Of a DNA stretch of 64,000 nucleotides, positions 1 through 7,025 are shown piece by piece. Position 1 is the stretch's first letter. Each line of letters starts with the position of its first letter. Origin of the DNA: Sphingobium yanoikuyae (GTDB taxonomy: Bacteria > Pseudomonadota > Alphaproteobacteria > Sphingomonadales > Sphingomonadaceae). The notes below the pieces were generated by a model. That model ran no database searches, was not told the DNA's origin, and saw only the letters and a program-made list of their open reading frames with translations. Both the position numbers and the translations under genes were made by a program. The stretch is taken from contig NZ_CP139979.1 in NCBI RefSeq assembly GCF_034424525.1, positions 124,001 to 188,000 on the forward strand, written 5' to 3'.

Positions 1-2
1 CG

Positions 3-110
3 GCCTGGTTGCAGCCGGTGACGCTCAAGACGGCGATGACGCTGCCCTACACGCTCTACCGCATCGATTACTCAGCGCCGGGCGGCAAAAAAGTCGCGCA
101 GCAGCGCTGA
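3..110 (+). CDS. C-terminal end of an unidentified protein (partial at window edge)
   Basis: An open frame enters from the left edge and ends with TGA at 108-110, giving about 35 residues that end in KKVAQQR. It contains the stretch TAMTLPYTLYRIDY. It overlaps the 3' end of tadA on the opposite strand by 39 bases, so the two genes converge. The tail is too short to assign to a family. It could also be a chance open frame, because only one stop-free edge is visible. Confidence 0.35.
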   Translation, partial: AWLQPVTLKTAMTLPYTLYRIDYSAPGGKKVAQQR

Positions 111-530
111 TCCCTCCGCCTCGGCCAGCCCGCCATAGATTTCGGGGCGGTGCAGGCATTGCGGCTGGGCAAAGAGGCGCGGTCCCTGTTCGATCGCGCC
201 GCCCTTGGGGTCGGACACCGCATAATAGAGCCGGGCAACCCGTGCGTGGGAAATCGCGCCCGCGCACATCGGACAGGGCTCCAGCGTCACCCACAGGTCG
301 CAGCCGGTCAGGCGGAAGTCGCCGATCCGGGTAGCAGCCGCGCGAATCGCCACCATTTCGGCATGGGCGGTGGGGTCATTGTCGCGGCGGTTGCGATTCT
401 CGCCCTCGCCGATGATGACGCCATCGCGCGTGACCACGGCGCCGATCGGCACCTCGCCCGCCGCTTCGGCTTGCCGCGCCAGCGCAAAGGCGCGGCGCAT
501 CGGTTCGGGCAAGGGAAAGGGCGAGGTCAT
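72..530 (-). CDS. tadA: tRNA-specific adenosine(34) deaminase TadA
   Basis: This 152-residue cytidine/deoxycytidylate deaminase-fold protein should convert A34 to inosine in the wobble position of tRNA-Arg(ACG), an essential decoding step in the cytoplasm. The zinc site is complete: HAE at residues 56-58 gives the histidine ligand and catalytic glutamate, and PCPMC at 85-89 gives the two cysteine ligands. The length is typical of bacterial TadA. The frame begins with MTSPFPLPEPMRRA, and the ATG fits the family N-terminus. It converges with the partial gene at the left edge. I see no regulatory signal beyond an inverted repeat upstream at 598-649. A guanine or cytosine deaminase of the same fold is the only alternative, and is less likely given the TadA-like PCPMCAGA motif. 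Confidence 0.95.
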   Translation of the reverse strand: MTSPFPLPEPMRRAFALARQAEAAGEVPIGAVVTRDGVIIGEGENRNRRDNDPTAHAEMVAIRAAATRIGDFRLTGCDLWVTLEPCPMCAGAISHARVARLYYAVSDPKGGAIEQGPRLFAQPQCLHRPEIYGGLAEAEGSALLRDFFAARR

Positions 531-597
531 GACCCCGCCTTAGTCGGAGAGGGAGAGCTGCACCAGCCTTCAGCGGAAGGCACGGGACTCGGCTGAA

Positions 598-649
598 CCC
601 CCACCCGGCCTCCCATTCCAGGATAGGCTGTTGGGCGGCCGGGTGGGGG
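598..649. repeat. Perfect 13-bp inverted repeat, GC-rich hairpin
   Basis: CCCCCACCCGGCC at 598-610 is exactly complementary to GGCCGGGTGGGGG at 637-649, with a 26-base loop. It sits in the gap between tadA and the next gene, both on the minus strand. No T-run follows on either strand, so it is not a classical intrinsic terminator. It may act as a transcript-end hairpin or be a dispersed repeat. Confidence 0.6.
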
Positions 650-704
650 TGCGGGCTGGTGCCGTCCATGCGCCGGGCGGCGCATCAAAATGCCGCGAAT
701 CGAC

Positions 705-926
705 TCAGGGCTTCTTCACGTCAACGGTCGGAACCTCGACCGTTTCGTTGCGGCTGCCCACTTCGACCTTGGCGACGCTCGCCTCATATTTGGGCAGGGC
801 GCCCTGTTTTACGGAGACTTCGGGCAGACGACCTTCCTGAGTCTTCTGCAGGTCGATGAATCCGGTTGCTATCCCGGCGCCGATGACGATAAGCGCGATC
901 AGCAGCAATCCGCCGATGAAACGCAT
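705..926 (-). CDS. Small single-pass membrane protein of unknown function
   Basis: The 73-residue product starts with a strong hydrophobic segment (residues 4-20, GGLLLIALIVIGAGIA). A short polar domain rich in Val, Glu and Lys follows and ends VPTVDVKKP. The start at 926 is supported by a GGAGAG ribosome-binding site six bases upstream. A longer in-frame reading exists but runs antisense through rpmB and is not credible. The N-terminal segment could be an uncleaved anchor, placing the polar tail in the periplasm. I do not recognise the family. Confidence 0.7.
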   Translation of the reverse strand: MRFIGGLLLIALIVIGAGIATGFIDLQKTQEGRLPEVSVKQGALPKYEASVAKVEVGSRNETVEVPTVDVKKP

Positions 927-1079
927 GGCACTCTCCTCTGTTGAACGGGGGGATGAACGCGGGGCCCGGTGAAATGGTTGCGATAGTGCCACGAACCGAG
1001 CGGAAGGTTGACGGCGAGCGGGAATCCCGCTATCGGCGCCGCTTTCCGAACGAACCCGAATTTCAAAGGTTGATTGACT

Positions 1080-1373
1080 ATGTCGCGCATTTGCGAGCTG
1101 ACCGGTAAGGGTCGCCAGGTGGGTCACAATGTTTCCCACGCCAACAACAAGACCAAGCGCGTGTTCCTGCCGAACCTGCAGAACGTGTCGCTGATCTCCG
1201 AAACGCTGGAAACCACCGTCAAGCTGCGCGTGTCGACCCATGGTCTGCGCTCGGTCGAGCATAATGGCGGCCTCGACAACTGGCTGGTCAAGACCAGCGA
1301 CGACAAGCTGTCGCTGAAGGCCCGTCGCCTGAAGCGCGACATCGTCAAGAAGCAGGCAGCCGCAGCCGCCTGA
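1080..1373 (+). CDS. rpmB: 50S ribosomal protein L28
   Basis: The product is 97 residues, the usual alphaproteobacterial L28 length. It begins [10 protein letters not shown] and contains the family-typical [13 protein letters not shown] (residues 15-27) and FLPNLQNV. L28 binds 23S rRNA near the E site of the large subunit. I chose the ATG at 1080 over an upstream TTG because the protein then begins exactly at the conserved N-terminus. A strong intrinsic terminator follows 26 bases after the stop, so the gene is probably monocistronic. Codon use is highly biased, as expected for a ribosomal protein. Confidence 0.97.
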   Translation: MSRICELTGKGRQVGHNVSHANNKTKRVFLPNLQNVSLISETLETTVKLRVSTHGLRSVEHNGGLDNWLVKTSDDKLSLKARRLKRDIVKKQAAAAA

Positions 1374-1399
1374 TTCGCTTCGATTCGTTTCGGCATAAG

Positions 1400-1427
1400 A
1401 AGCGGCCTGGCAACAGGCCGCTTTTTT
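1400..1427 (+). terminator. Intrinsic terminator of rpmB
   Basis: AAGCGGCCTG (1400-1409), a GCAA tetraloop, and CAGGCCGCTT (1414-1423) form a perfect 10-bp stem. The final TT of the stem runs into four more T residues. Confidence 0.93.
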
Positions 1428-1490
1428 GCGTTTCTTGATATTCCCTGCGCGGCAGGGAATGCGCCGCACCAGTCCGCGCCCCGACCCCGA

Positions 1491-2474
1491 TCAATCCAAT
1501 CGGAATTTCAGCAGCAAGGTGCGCTGGAAGAATTCGTGATTGTCGTCGGAGGCGACCCACAGGATCGTCCGGCCCTGTTCCCGGCTGAGCGCCAGTCCTT
1601 CGAAATTGTCGGCCAGCAGCGGTGGCGCCAGCCGCGCCAGCGTCCGGGCGCGCAGTTCCGTGTTCGGTGCGGGATGTGCCGGCAGCTCGATCATCGCGAT
1701 CGTCGCGGTGAACAGTTCCTGCAGGGTCAGACGCCGGTTCAGCACCAGCAGATGGTGATCGTCCAGCGCGACCATGTCGGTCGGGCGATAGCCCTGCGGC
1801 GCGACATAATGGAGATGGATCGGATCGGCCGTGTCATGTTCGGCCGGATCGCCCGACCAGAGCAATGTGTCATGATGGCCGTCGGCGGTCATGCCCATCT
1901 CGCCGATCGCGATGAAGCGGCCGTCGGGCAGGCGGGTGAAGGATTCGATTGATCCGGTCTTGGGCCAGGCGACGATTTCCGGCCAGGTCCGGCACGCCTC
2001 CACCCGCGCGAAGCCGGGCGAATAGCGGCAGATCGCCTGGAGCAGCTCGAAACCGACCCAATAGCGATCGCTGGCCGGATCATGGGTCATGGATTCCGAA
2101 TCCCAGGACCACCAGGGCCGGTCCCTGTCCTGCGCCCGCACCGGCAGCGGCGCGATGAAGGGGCGGCGACTGGCGCGGCCGGGGCCGACATGGAAGCCCA
2201 TCAGCACGCCGGCATCGCTCAGCGCCAATATCTGGCCCGGCCCGTCGACCAGCAGCGAGGATATGCTGCCAAAGCCCGGATTGTCGCTGCCAAGCTGCCA
2301 GCCGCCCAGATAGGTGAGCGTGCCGACCCGGCGGCGATCGGGATCGCTGCTGTCGAGCGGCACCGCCCGCGCCGTCACCAGCAAGGTGCCCGGCCGCACG
2401 GCGGCGGGCTTGGTGGACGGCGGGGCAGGCAGCAGCAGGATCGCAAGAGCGAGAACGATCAGGATTCGATGCAT
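1491..2474 (-). CDS. Esterase-like activity of phytase family protein
   Basis: The 327-residue product has a cleavable signal sequence (RILIVLALAILLLP, residues 3-16) and should be exported. The mature part resembles the phytase-like beta-propeller domain: GISSLLVDGPGQ-type and LALSDAG-type repeats near residue 100, ESMTHDP in the middle, ESFTRLPDGRFI, and NFEGLALSREQGR near the C-terminus. Members are annotated as phytase-like esterases, but substrates are generally unproven. It stands alone between rpmB and a plus-strand gene. Export and fold are fairly secure; the reaction is not. Confidence 0.82.
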   Translation of the reverse strand: MHRILIVLALAILLLPAPPSTKPAAVRPGTLLVTARAVPLDSSDPDRRRVGTLTYLGGWQLGSDNPGFGSISSLLVDGPGQILALSDAGVLMGFHVGPGRASRRPFIAPLPVRAQDRDRPWWSWDSESMTHDPASDRYWVGFELLQAICRYSPGFARVEACRTWPEIVAWPKTGSIESFTRLPDGRFIAIGEMGMTADGHHDTLLWSGDPAEHDTADPIHLHYVAPQGYRPTDMVALDDHHLLVLNRRLTLQELFTATIAMIELPAHPAPNTELRARTLARLAPPLLADNFEGLALSREQGRTILWVASDDNHEFFQRTLLLKFRLD

Positions 2475-2657
2475 CGCGCTCCGCCATAGGGGAAATGTCG
2501 GCGGGACGCAGCAGGGGAGTGGCGAAGCGTTGGCAGCTGAACGGTGGCTGTCACCGCCATTCAGGCTCCACTCAACGCGAATCGGTCATAAGGGCATCAA
2601 TCCTGGTGATCGGCCCGTCCGGTTCACCGCGGAAATGGCAATCTGAGGAGCAACGCC

Positions 2658-3101
2658 ATGAAGATGAAGTATCTGATCAATCTGGGTGCTGCGCTCGCCA
2701 TGGGCGCTGCCTCCCTCGCCGTCACCGCGACCCCCGCCATGGCGCGCGATGGCTGGGGCCGCGGCTATGAACGCGGCGACTATTACCGGGGTGATCGCGG
2801 CTATCGCGGTGACCGTGGCTATCGCGGCTATCGGGGCGACTATTATCGCGGCGACCGTGGCTATCGCGGCGGTTATCGCGGCAATTATTACCGCAATGAT
2901 TATCGGGGCTATCGTGGCGGCTATCGCTGCCGGGACAATGGCACGGGCGGCACCATCATCGGTGCGATCGCCGGTGGCCTGCTCGGCAACGAAGTCGGTA
3001 AGGGCAGCAGCCGCTATGGTCGTGGCGACGGCACCACGGGCGCCATCATCGGCGCAGGCGTCGGTGCGCTGGCTGGCCGCGCGATCGACCGCAACTGCTA
3101 A
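2658..3101 (+). CDS. Gly/Tyr/Arg-repeat protein with C-terminal glycine-zipper 2TM domain
   Basis: The 147-residue product has a signal peptide (residues 1-29, ending TPAMA). A low-complexity repeat follows (about residues 30-92) built from GDRGYRGD and GDYYRG units. The C-terminus is a glycine zipper: GGTIIGAIAGGLLGNEVGKG, then a second half GAIIGAGVGALAGRAIDRNC. Such zippers occur in Rick_17kDa/OsmB-like outer-membrane proteins. The ATG at 2658 has GAGGAG ten bases upstream. Cys occurs once in the repeat-zipper linker and again at the very end. A convergent terminator follows directly. It is probably a stress-related envelope protein, but no function is proven. Confidence 0.85.
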   Translation: MKMKYLINLGAALAMGAASLAVTATPAMARDGWGRGYERGDYYRGDRGYRGDRGYRGYRGDYYRGDRGYRGGYRGNYYRNDYRGYRGGYRCRDNGTGGTIIGAIAGGLLGNEVGKGSSRYGRGDGTTGAIIGAGVGALAGRAIDRNC

Positions 3102-3125
3102 GCGTCACCCCATCTGGTGACTTTG

Positions 3126-3157
3126 AAGGGCCGTCCCCGTGAAGGGGGCGGCCTTTT
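3126..3157. terminator. Bidirectional terminator between convergent genes
   Basis: GGCCGTCCCC (3129-3138) pairs with GGGGGCGGCC (3144-3153), with one G-T pair and a five-base loop. TTTT follows on the plus strand. It ends the glycine-zipper gene and overlaps the end of the convergent lipoprotein region. Confidence 0.85.
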
Positions 3158-3158
3158 G

Positions 3159-3392
3159 CTATCGGGCGGCATTGCCCCCGGCCTGTCGCCGGTCGGCGCG
3201 GGCGGCCGCGACGGCGGCGGGGTTGAGCCCGGCCTCCTGCGGCGAAGCGGCACCGGCGCGCGCATCCAGCTGCGCCGCGGCGGCATTGAGCGCGCTGGCT
3301 TCGGCCGCGCTGACGCCGCCGACGCCATCATCCTGGCCGGAATTGCAGGCGCCCAGCGCCAGCAGGAGCAGCAGGGCAGGTCGCTTGGTCAA
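3159..3392 (-). CDS. Small predicted lipoprotein
   Basis: The 77-residue product has a classical lipobox, LGAC with Cys16, after a leucine run (residues 7-11). The mature part is Ala-rich with few charges: SAAEASALNAAAAQLDARAG, then QEAGLNPAAVAAARADRR. It should be exported by Sec and lipidated. It ends almost on the bidirectional terminator shared with the glycine-zipper gene. No family is recognised. Its small size and Ala-rich helix suggest a structural envelope role, which is inference. Confidence 0.75.
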   Translation of the reverse strand: MTKRPALLLLLALGACNSGQDDGVGGVSAAEASALNAAAAQLDARAGAASPQEAGLNPAAVAAARADRRQAGGNAAR

Positions 3393-3416
3393 TTGCCGAT
3401 CCTTTCGCGCACAAGA

Positions 3417-3449
3417 AAAGGGCCGCTCCCGTTTCCGGTGCGGCCCTTT
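3417..3449 (-). terminator. Terminator of the Ala/Asn-rich lipoprotein gene
   Basis: AAAGGGCCGC (3417-3426) and GCGGCCCTTT (3440-3449) are perfect complements around a 13-base loop. Read on the minus strand the stem ends in a short T run. It lies 28 bases past the stop at 3477. Confidence 0.85.
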
Positions 3450-3476
3450 CCCAAGAAACTCTTCCCGAAAGGGAAA

Positions 3477-3695
3477 TTACATCGCGTTGGCGACGTTGTT
3501 GGTCGCGTTCGAAGCGGCGTTCGCAGCGTTGTCGGCAGCGTTCATCGCGGCGTTCATGGCGTTGTCGGCAGCGTTCGAAGCGTTCTCAGCAGCGTTGGCG
3601 GCGTTGTTGGCAGCGTTTTCGGCGGTGTGGCCACCGCAAGCAGCCAGACCCAGCGAAGCGGCGAGAACGAGCGAAAGAGCAATCGACTTGGACAT
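3477..3695 (-). CDS. Ala/Asn-repeat lipoprotein (possible Lpp-like alanine zipper)
   Basis: The 72-residue product has a signal sequence with lipobox LAAC (Cys20). The mature domain is almost only Ala and Asn with scattered Glu, Asp and Ser, repeating units such as NAANAAE, NASNAAD and NAMNAAM. The regular 3-4 spacing of Ala suggests a long amphipathic or alanine-zipper helix like the murein lipoprotein. That is inference from composition. The start at 3695 is the only Met before the signal sequence and has GAGAGGGG upstream; a longer frame continues past it but has no signal peptide. Tight composition and its own terminator suggest an abundant small lipoprotein. Confidence 0.82.
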   Translation of the reverse strand: MSKSIALSLVLAASLGLAACGGHTAENAANNAANAAENASNAADNAMNAAMNAADNAANAASNATNNVANAM

Positions 3696-3872
3696 GGGCA
3701 AACCCCTCTCAGAGAAAAAAAAGATGCAGACCACTCTCGGAGAAAAGCTCACCCCCCATTGCGCCTGCGCGCTGATTCGTAATGCTTTGGGCGAAGCAAG
3801 GCAATCCCATTCCTGAGCGGGAGGGCCTGATAAGGCGCGGTTTTTGTCGGAAGTGCCCGCAATGGACGGCCA

Positions 3873-3908
3873 TTGACGCATATAAAGATTTCTTTATATG
3901 ATTGCCGC
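3873..3908 (+). promoter_or_regulatory. Core promoter with perfect operator palindrome; transcript likely leaderless
   Basis: TTGACG (3873-3878) and TATGAT (3897-3902), 18 bases apart, form a good -35/-10 pair. Between them, CATATAAAGA (3879-3888) and TCTTTATATG (3891-3900) make a perfect 10-bp inverted repeat with a two-base centre. The expected start point, about seven bases after the -10, is the A of the ATG at 3909. A dimeric ArsR-type repressor bound here would cover the whole spacer and the -10, so this is probably an autoregulatory site for the gene that follows. Confidence 0.8.
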
Positions 3909-4880
3909 ATGAGTGGCGCCCTCGACATTTTCCGGTCTCTTGGAGACCCGACGCGGCTGCGCATCGTCCACCTGTTGCGGGCGATGGAACTGGCCGTGGG
4001 CGAAGTGGCGCAAGTGGTCGACCAGAGCCAGCCGCGCGTGTCGCGCCATATCCGCATTCTTGTGGAATCCGGCCTGGTCGAGCGGCGCAAGGAGGGCAAT
4101 TGGGTCTTCCTGCGGCTGGGGCAGGCGGCGTCGCTTCAGCCCTTCATCACCTTGTTCGACCAGTTGCAGCCGTCAGCCGCCGAAGCCGCCTGGCAGAGCG
4201 CGGATCTCGCGCGCCTTGCTGCCGTGCGGGCCGAGCGGGCGCGCGCTGCCGAAGCCTATTTCGCCGAACATGCCGAGGAATGGGATGCGATCCGTTCGCT
4301 CCATGTCGCCGAAGCCGATGTGGAAGCGGCGATGCGCGCGATGCTGGACGGGCAGGCGATCGGCCATCTTCTCGACATCGGCACCGGCACCGGGCGGATG
4401 ATCGAATTGTTCGGCCCCGCCGCCGATCAGGTGACGGCGCTTGATCGCAGCCCCGATATGTTGCGGCTCGCCCGCGCCAAGCTGCCCGAGGATGCGGGCG
4501 ACAAATATGCGCTGCTGCTCGGCGATTTCGCCGCGCTGCCGATCGACCCCGCCAGTGTCGACACGGTGCTGCTGCATCAGGTGCTGCATTATGCCCAGGC
4601 GCCCGAGCATGTGATCGCGCAGGCGGCACAGGTGCTGCGCCCCGGCGGCCGGGTGCTGATCGTCGATTTCGCCGCCCATGAACGCGAGGAGCTGCGCACG
4701 CGCGACCAGCATGCGCGCCTGGGCTTTTCCGACATGCAGATCGAAGGCTGGTTCGCGCAGGCGGGCCTGGAACTGGAGCGGGTGGACATGCTGCCCGGCC
4801 AGGAACTGACGGTACAATTATGGCTCGGGCGCCAGCGCGGCGCCGACATCCTGCCCATCGAAGAACGGATTTCCGCATGA
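3909..4880 (+). CDS. ArsR-family repressor fused to a SAM-dependent methyltransferase domain (candidate methionine-cycle regulator)
   Basis: The 323-residue product has an ArsR winged helix (residues 5-85; LGDPTRLRIVHLL, SQPRVSRHIRIL recognition region) and a class I methyltransferase fold (from about residue 140). The SAM motif DIGTGTG lies at 156-162 and GGRVLIVDFA further on. The coding end overlaps metF by ATGA and metH follows. That context suggests the fused domain senses S-adenosylmethionine or S-adenosylhomocysteine to regulate the methionine cycle, as reported for the ArsR-type SahR regulators. The assignment is inference. I chose the ATG at 3909 because an upstream start would lie inside the promoter and operator. 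A true methyltransferase activity is the alternative. Confidence 0.85.
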   Translation: MSGALDIFRSLGDPTRLRIVHLLRAMELAVGEVAQVVDQSQPRVSRHIRILVESGLVERRKEGNWVFLRLGQAASLQPFITLFDQLQPSAAEAAWQSADLARLAAVRAERARAAEAYFAEHAEEWDAIRSLHVAEADVEAAMRAMLDGQAIGHLLDIGTGTGRMIELFGPAADQVTALDRSPDMLRLARAKLPEDAGDKYALLLGDFAALPIDPASVDTVLLHQVLHYAQAPEHVIAQAAQVLRPGGRVLIVDFAAHEREELRTRDQHARLGFSDMQIEGWFAQAGLELERVDMLPGQELTVQLWLGRQRGADILPIEERISA

Positions 4881-5797
4881 CCCAGACTGACCGCGCCCGC
4901 AATGATGCCGAAGGGCCGCTCTATGCGGATCTGGCCGGCGACCTCAATGTGAGCTTCGAATTCTTCCCGCCCAAGACGGAGAAGATGGAGGAGCAGCTCT
5001 GGTCGGCGATCGAGACGCTGACGCCGCTGGCGCCAAAGTTCGTGTCGGTGACCTATGGCGCGGGTGGTTCCACCCGCGAGCGCACCCATAATACGGTCGC
5101 CCGCATCGCGAAGGAAACGCCGCTGGCCGCCGCCGCGCACCTGACCTGCGTCGCCGCCAGCAAGGCCGAGATCGACGAAGTGGCCGACGCCTATTGGGAA
5201 GCGGGCGTGCGCCATATCGTCGCGCTGCGCGGCGATCCGCCGGAAGCCGGCACCGCCTTCCAGCCGCACCCCGATGGTTACAAGGGCGCGGCCGAACTGG
5301 TCGAGGGGCTGCGCAAGCGCCATGATTTCGAGATTTCGGTCGCCGCCTATCCCGAAACCCATCCCGATGCGCTGAGTGCGCAGAGCGACATCGACAATCT
5401 CAAGCGCAAGATCGATGCCGGCGCGACCCGTGCGATCACCCAATTCTTCTTCGAGGCGGATACCTTCTTCCGCTTCCGCGACACGGTCGCCGCCGCCGGC
5501 ATCGACGCGGACGTCATTCCCGGCATCATGCCGGTCAGCAATTTCGCCGCGGTCCAGCGCATGTCGGCGATGTGCAACACGGATGTCCCCGCCTGGATGG
5601 GCCGCCTGTTCGACGGGCTGGACCAGCATCCCGCCGCGCGCCAGCTCGTCTCCGCCACGCTGGCGGCCGAACTGTGCCGCAACCTCTATATGGGCGGCGT
5701 GCGCGACTTCCATTTCTATACGCTCAACCGGGCGGAACTAAGCTATGCGATCTGCCATCTACTGGGGTTGAGGCCTCAGGTTGCGGTGGACGCCTGA
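4877..5797 (+). CDS. metF: 5,10-methylenetetrahydrofolate reductase
   Basis: The 306-residue TIM-barrel flavoprotein reduces 5,10-methylene-THF to 5-methyl-THF, the methyl donor used by the MetH proteins encoded next. Family motifs are clear: SFEFFPPKTEKMEEQLW near residue 24 holds the catalytic Glu, SVTYGAGGSTRERT follows, then HLTC, ALRGDPP and QFFFEADTFFRF. The ATG overlaps the stop of the regulator gene (ATGA), indicating translational coupling. The length matches bacterial MetF. A 27-bp palindrome separates it from metH1. It is very likely co-transcribed with and repressed by the upstream ArsR-type protein. Confidence 0.95.
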   Translation: MTQTDRARNDAEGPLYADLAGDLNVSFEFFPPKTEKMEEQLWSAIETLTPLAPKFVSVTYGAGGSTRERTHNTVARIAKETPLAAAAHLTCVAASKAEIDEVADAYWEAGVRHIVALRGDPPEAGTAFQPHPDGYKGAAELVEGLRKRHDFEISVAAYPETHPDALSAQSDIDNLKRKIDAGATRAITQFFFEADTFFRFRDTVAAAGIDADVIPGIMPVSNFAAVQRMSAMCNTDVPAWMGRLFDGLDQHPAARQLVSATLAAELCRNLYMGGVRDFHFYTLNRAELSYAICHLLGLRPQVAVDA

Positions 5798-5813
5798 TTT
5801 GAAACCATCCCCT

Positions 5814-5878
5814 CCGTTCGGTTCGAGCTTGTCGAGAACCGTAAGCGCGAGGGTTCTCGACAAGCTCGAACCGAACGG
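5814..5878. repeat. REP-like palindrome, perfect 27-bp inverted repeat
   Basis: The 27 bases at 5814-5840 (core GTTCGAGCTTGTCGAGAA) are exactly complementary to 5852-5878, leaving an 11-base loop. It fills the metF-metH1 gap. The same sequence recurs at 6952-7016. Such palindromes are dispersed in sphingomonad genomes. Confidence 0.9.
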
Positions 5879-5895
5879 GACGAGGTGATATGACG

Positions 5896-6942
5896 ATGAA
5901 CGCTGAACAGAAATTGCGCGCCCTGGCGGCGGAAAAGATCCTGATCTTCGACGGTGGCTATGGCACCTCGATTCAGAAGCACGGGCTGACCGAAGCCGAT
6001 TATCGCGGCGACCTGGACCTGGCCAAGGACCAGAAGGGCAATAATGACCTGCTCTGCCTGACCCGGCCGGACATCGTCGAGGGCATTCACACCGCCTATC
6101 TCGACAATGGCGCCGACATGATCGAGACCAACACCTTCTCCTCGACCAAGATCGCGATGGCCGACTATGGCTGCGAGCATCTGGTGTGGGACATCAATGT
6201 CGCCGCCGCCAAGATCGCGCGGGCCGCCTGCGAGAAGGCGACGGCGAAGGACGGCAAGCCCCGCTTCGTCTGCGGCTCGATCGGCCCGACCAACAAGACG
6301 CTCAGCATCTCGCCCGACGTCAACGATCCCGCCTATCGCGAGGTCGACTATGACACGCTCAAGGCCGATTATCGCGAACAGTGCGATGCGCTGATCGCCG
6401 GCGGCGTCGACTTCCTGCTGATCGAAACCTGCTTCGATACGCTCAATGCCAAGGCCGCCGGCATGGCCGCGCGCGAGGCGGAGGAAGCGGCAGGTCGTTC
6501 GGTGCCGGTGATGCTCAGCTTCACCATCACCGACATGTCGGGCCGAAACCTGTCGGGCCACACGATCAACGCCTTCTGGTATTCGCTGCGCCACCTGAAG
6601 CCGCTGACCATCGGCGTGAACTGCGCCTTCGGGGCGGACCTGCTGCGGCCTTATCTCGCCGAACTGTCGAAAAATGCCGACACGCTGATCCTGGCCTATC
6701 CCAATGCCGGCCTGCCCAATGAACTGGGCCAATATGACGAGCTGCCGGAAACCACCGCGAAGCTGATCCGTCAGTGGGTGGATGAAGGGCTGGTCAACAT
6801 GGTCGGCGGCTGCTGTGGCACGACGCCCGCCCATATCGGCGCGGTGGCGAAGGCGCTGGACGGCCACAAGCCGCGCGTGGTGCCCGAACTGACGGTCGTG
6901 ACGCGCCTCGCGGGTCTCGAACCGATGCACATAGCTGCCTGA
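5896..6942 (+). CDS. metH: Methionine synthase, homocysteine-binding module (split MetH, part 1)
   Basis: The product (348 residues) is the homocysteine S-methyltransferase barrel that forms the N-terminal third of classical MetH. It binds and activates homocysteine with zinc. The zinc ligands are visible: Cys in GVNCAFG and the CC pair in [11 protein letters not shown] near the C-terminus. DGGYGTSIQ near the start and ETNTFSSTK are also typical. The remaining modules are encoded separately by the next gene, so the enzyme must work as two polypeptides. I prefer the ATG at 5896 because GAGGTG lies eight bases upstream; an in-frame ATG at 5890 is only two bases from it. It lies in one operon with metF. 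Confidence 0.93.
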   Translation: MNAEQKLRALAAEKILIFDGGYGTSIQKHGLTEADYRGDLDLAKDQKGNNDLLCLTRPDIVEGIHTAYLDNGADMIETNTFSSTKIAMADYGCEHLVWDINVAAAKIARAACEKATAKDGKPRFVCGSIGPTNKTLSISPDVNDPAYREVDYDTLKADYREQCDALIAGGVDFLLIETCFDTLNAKAAGMAAREAEEAAGRSVPVMLSFTITDMSGRNLSGHTINAFWYSLRHLKPLTIGVNCAFGADLLRPYLAELSKNADTLILAYPNAGLPNELGQYDELPETTAKLIRQWVDEGLVNMVGGCCGTTPAHIGAVAKALDGHKPRVVPELTVVTRLAGLEPMHIAA

Positions 6943-6951
6943 AACCTCCCA

Positions 6952-7016
6952 CCGTTCGGTTCGAGCTTGTCGAGAACCGGGCGCGCAACGCTTCTCGACA
7001 GGCTCGAAGCGAACGG
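6952..7016. repeat. REP-like palindrome, second copy
   Basis: The left arm (6952-6978) repeats CCGTTCGGTTCGAGCTTG and continues as in the copy at 5814. The right arm (6991-7016) is the imperfect complement, with a few mismatches. It fills the metH1-metH2 gap, so both internal gaps of the operon carry the same palindrome. Confidence 0.85.
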
Positions 7017-7025
7017 ATTGATAGA

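Noticed and set aside
705..1469. 254-residue minus-strand frame covering rpmB
   Set aside because: Only its last 73 residues form a real gene with its own ribosome-binding site; the rest is antisense to ribosomal protein L28.
3477..3695. CRISPR-like periodic repeats
   Set aside because: The periodicity comes from Ala/Asn codons in a lipoprotein gene; there are no spacers and no cas genes.
3841..3908. SAM or SAH riboswitch before the methionine operon
   Set aside because: The promoter abuts the start codon and leaves no room for a structured leader.
4820..4876. Earlier start for metF overlapping the regulator gene
   Set aside because: The ATG at 4877 overlaps the previous stop and starts the family sequence; the upstream extension is Arg-rich shadow.
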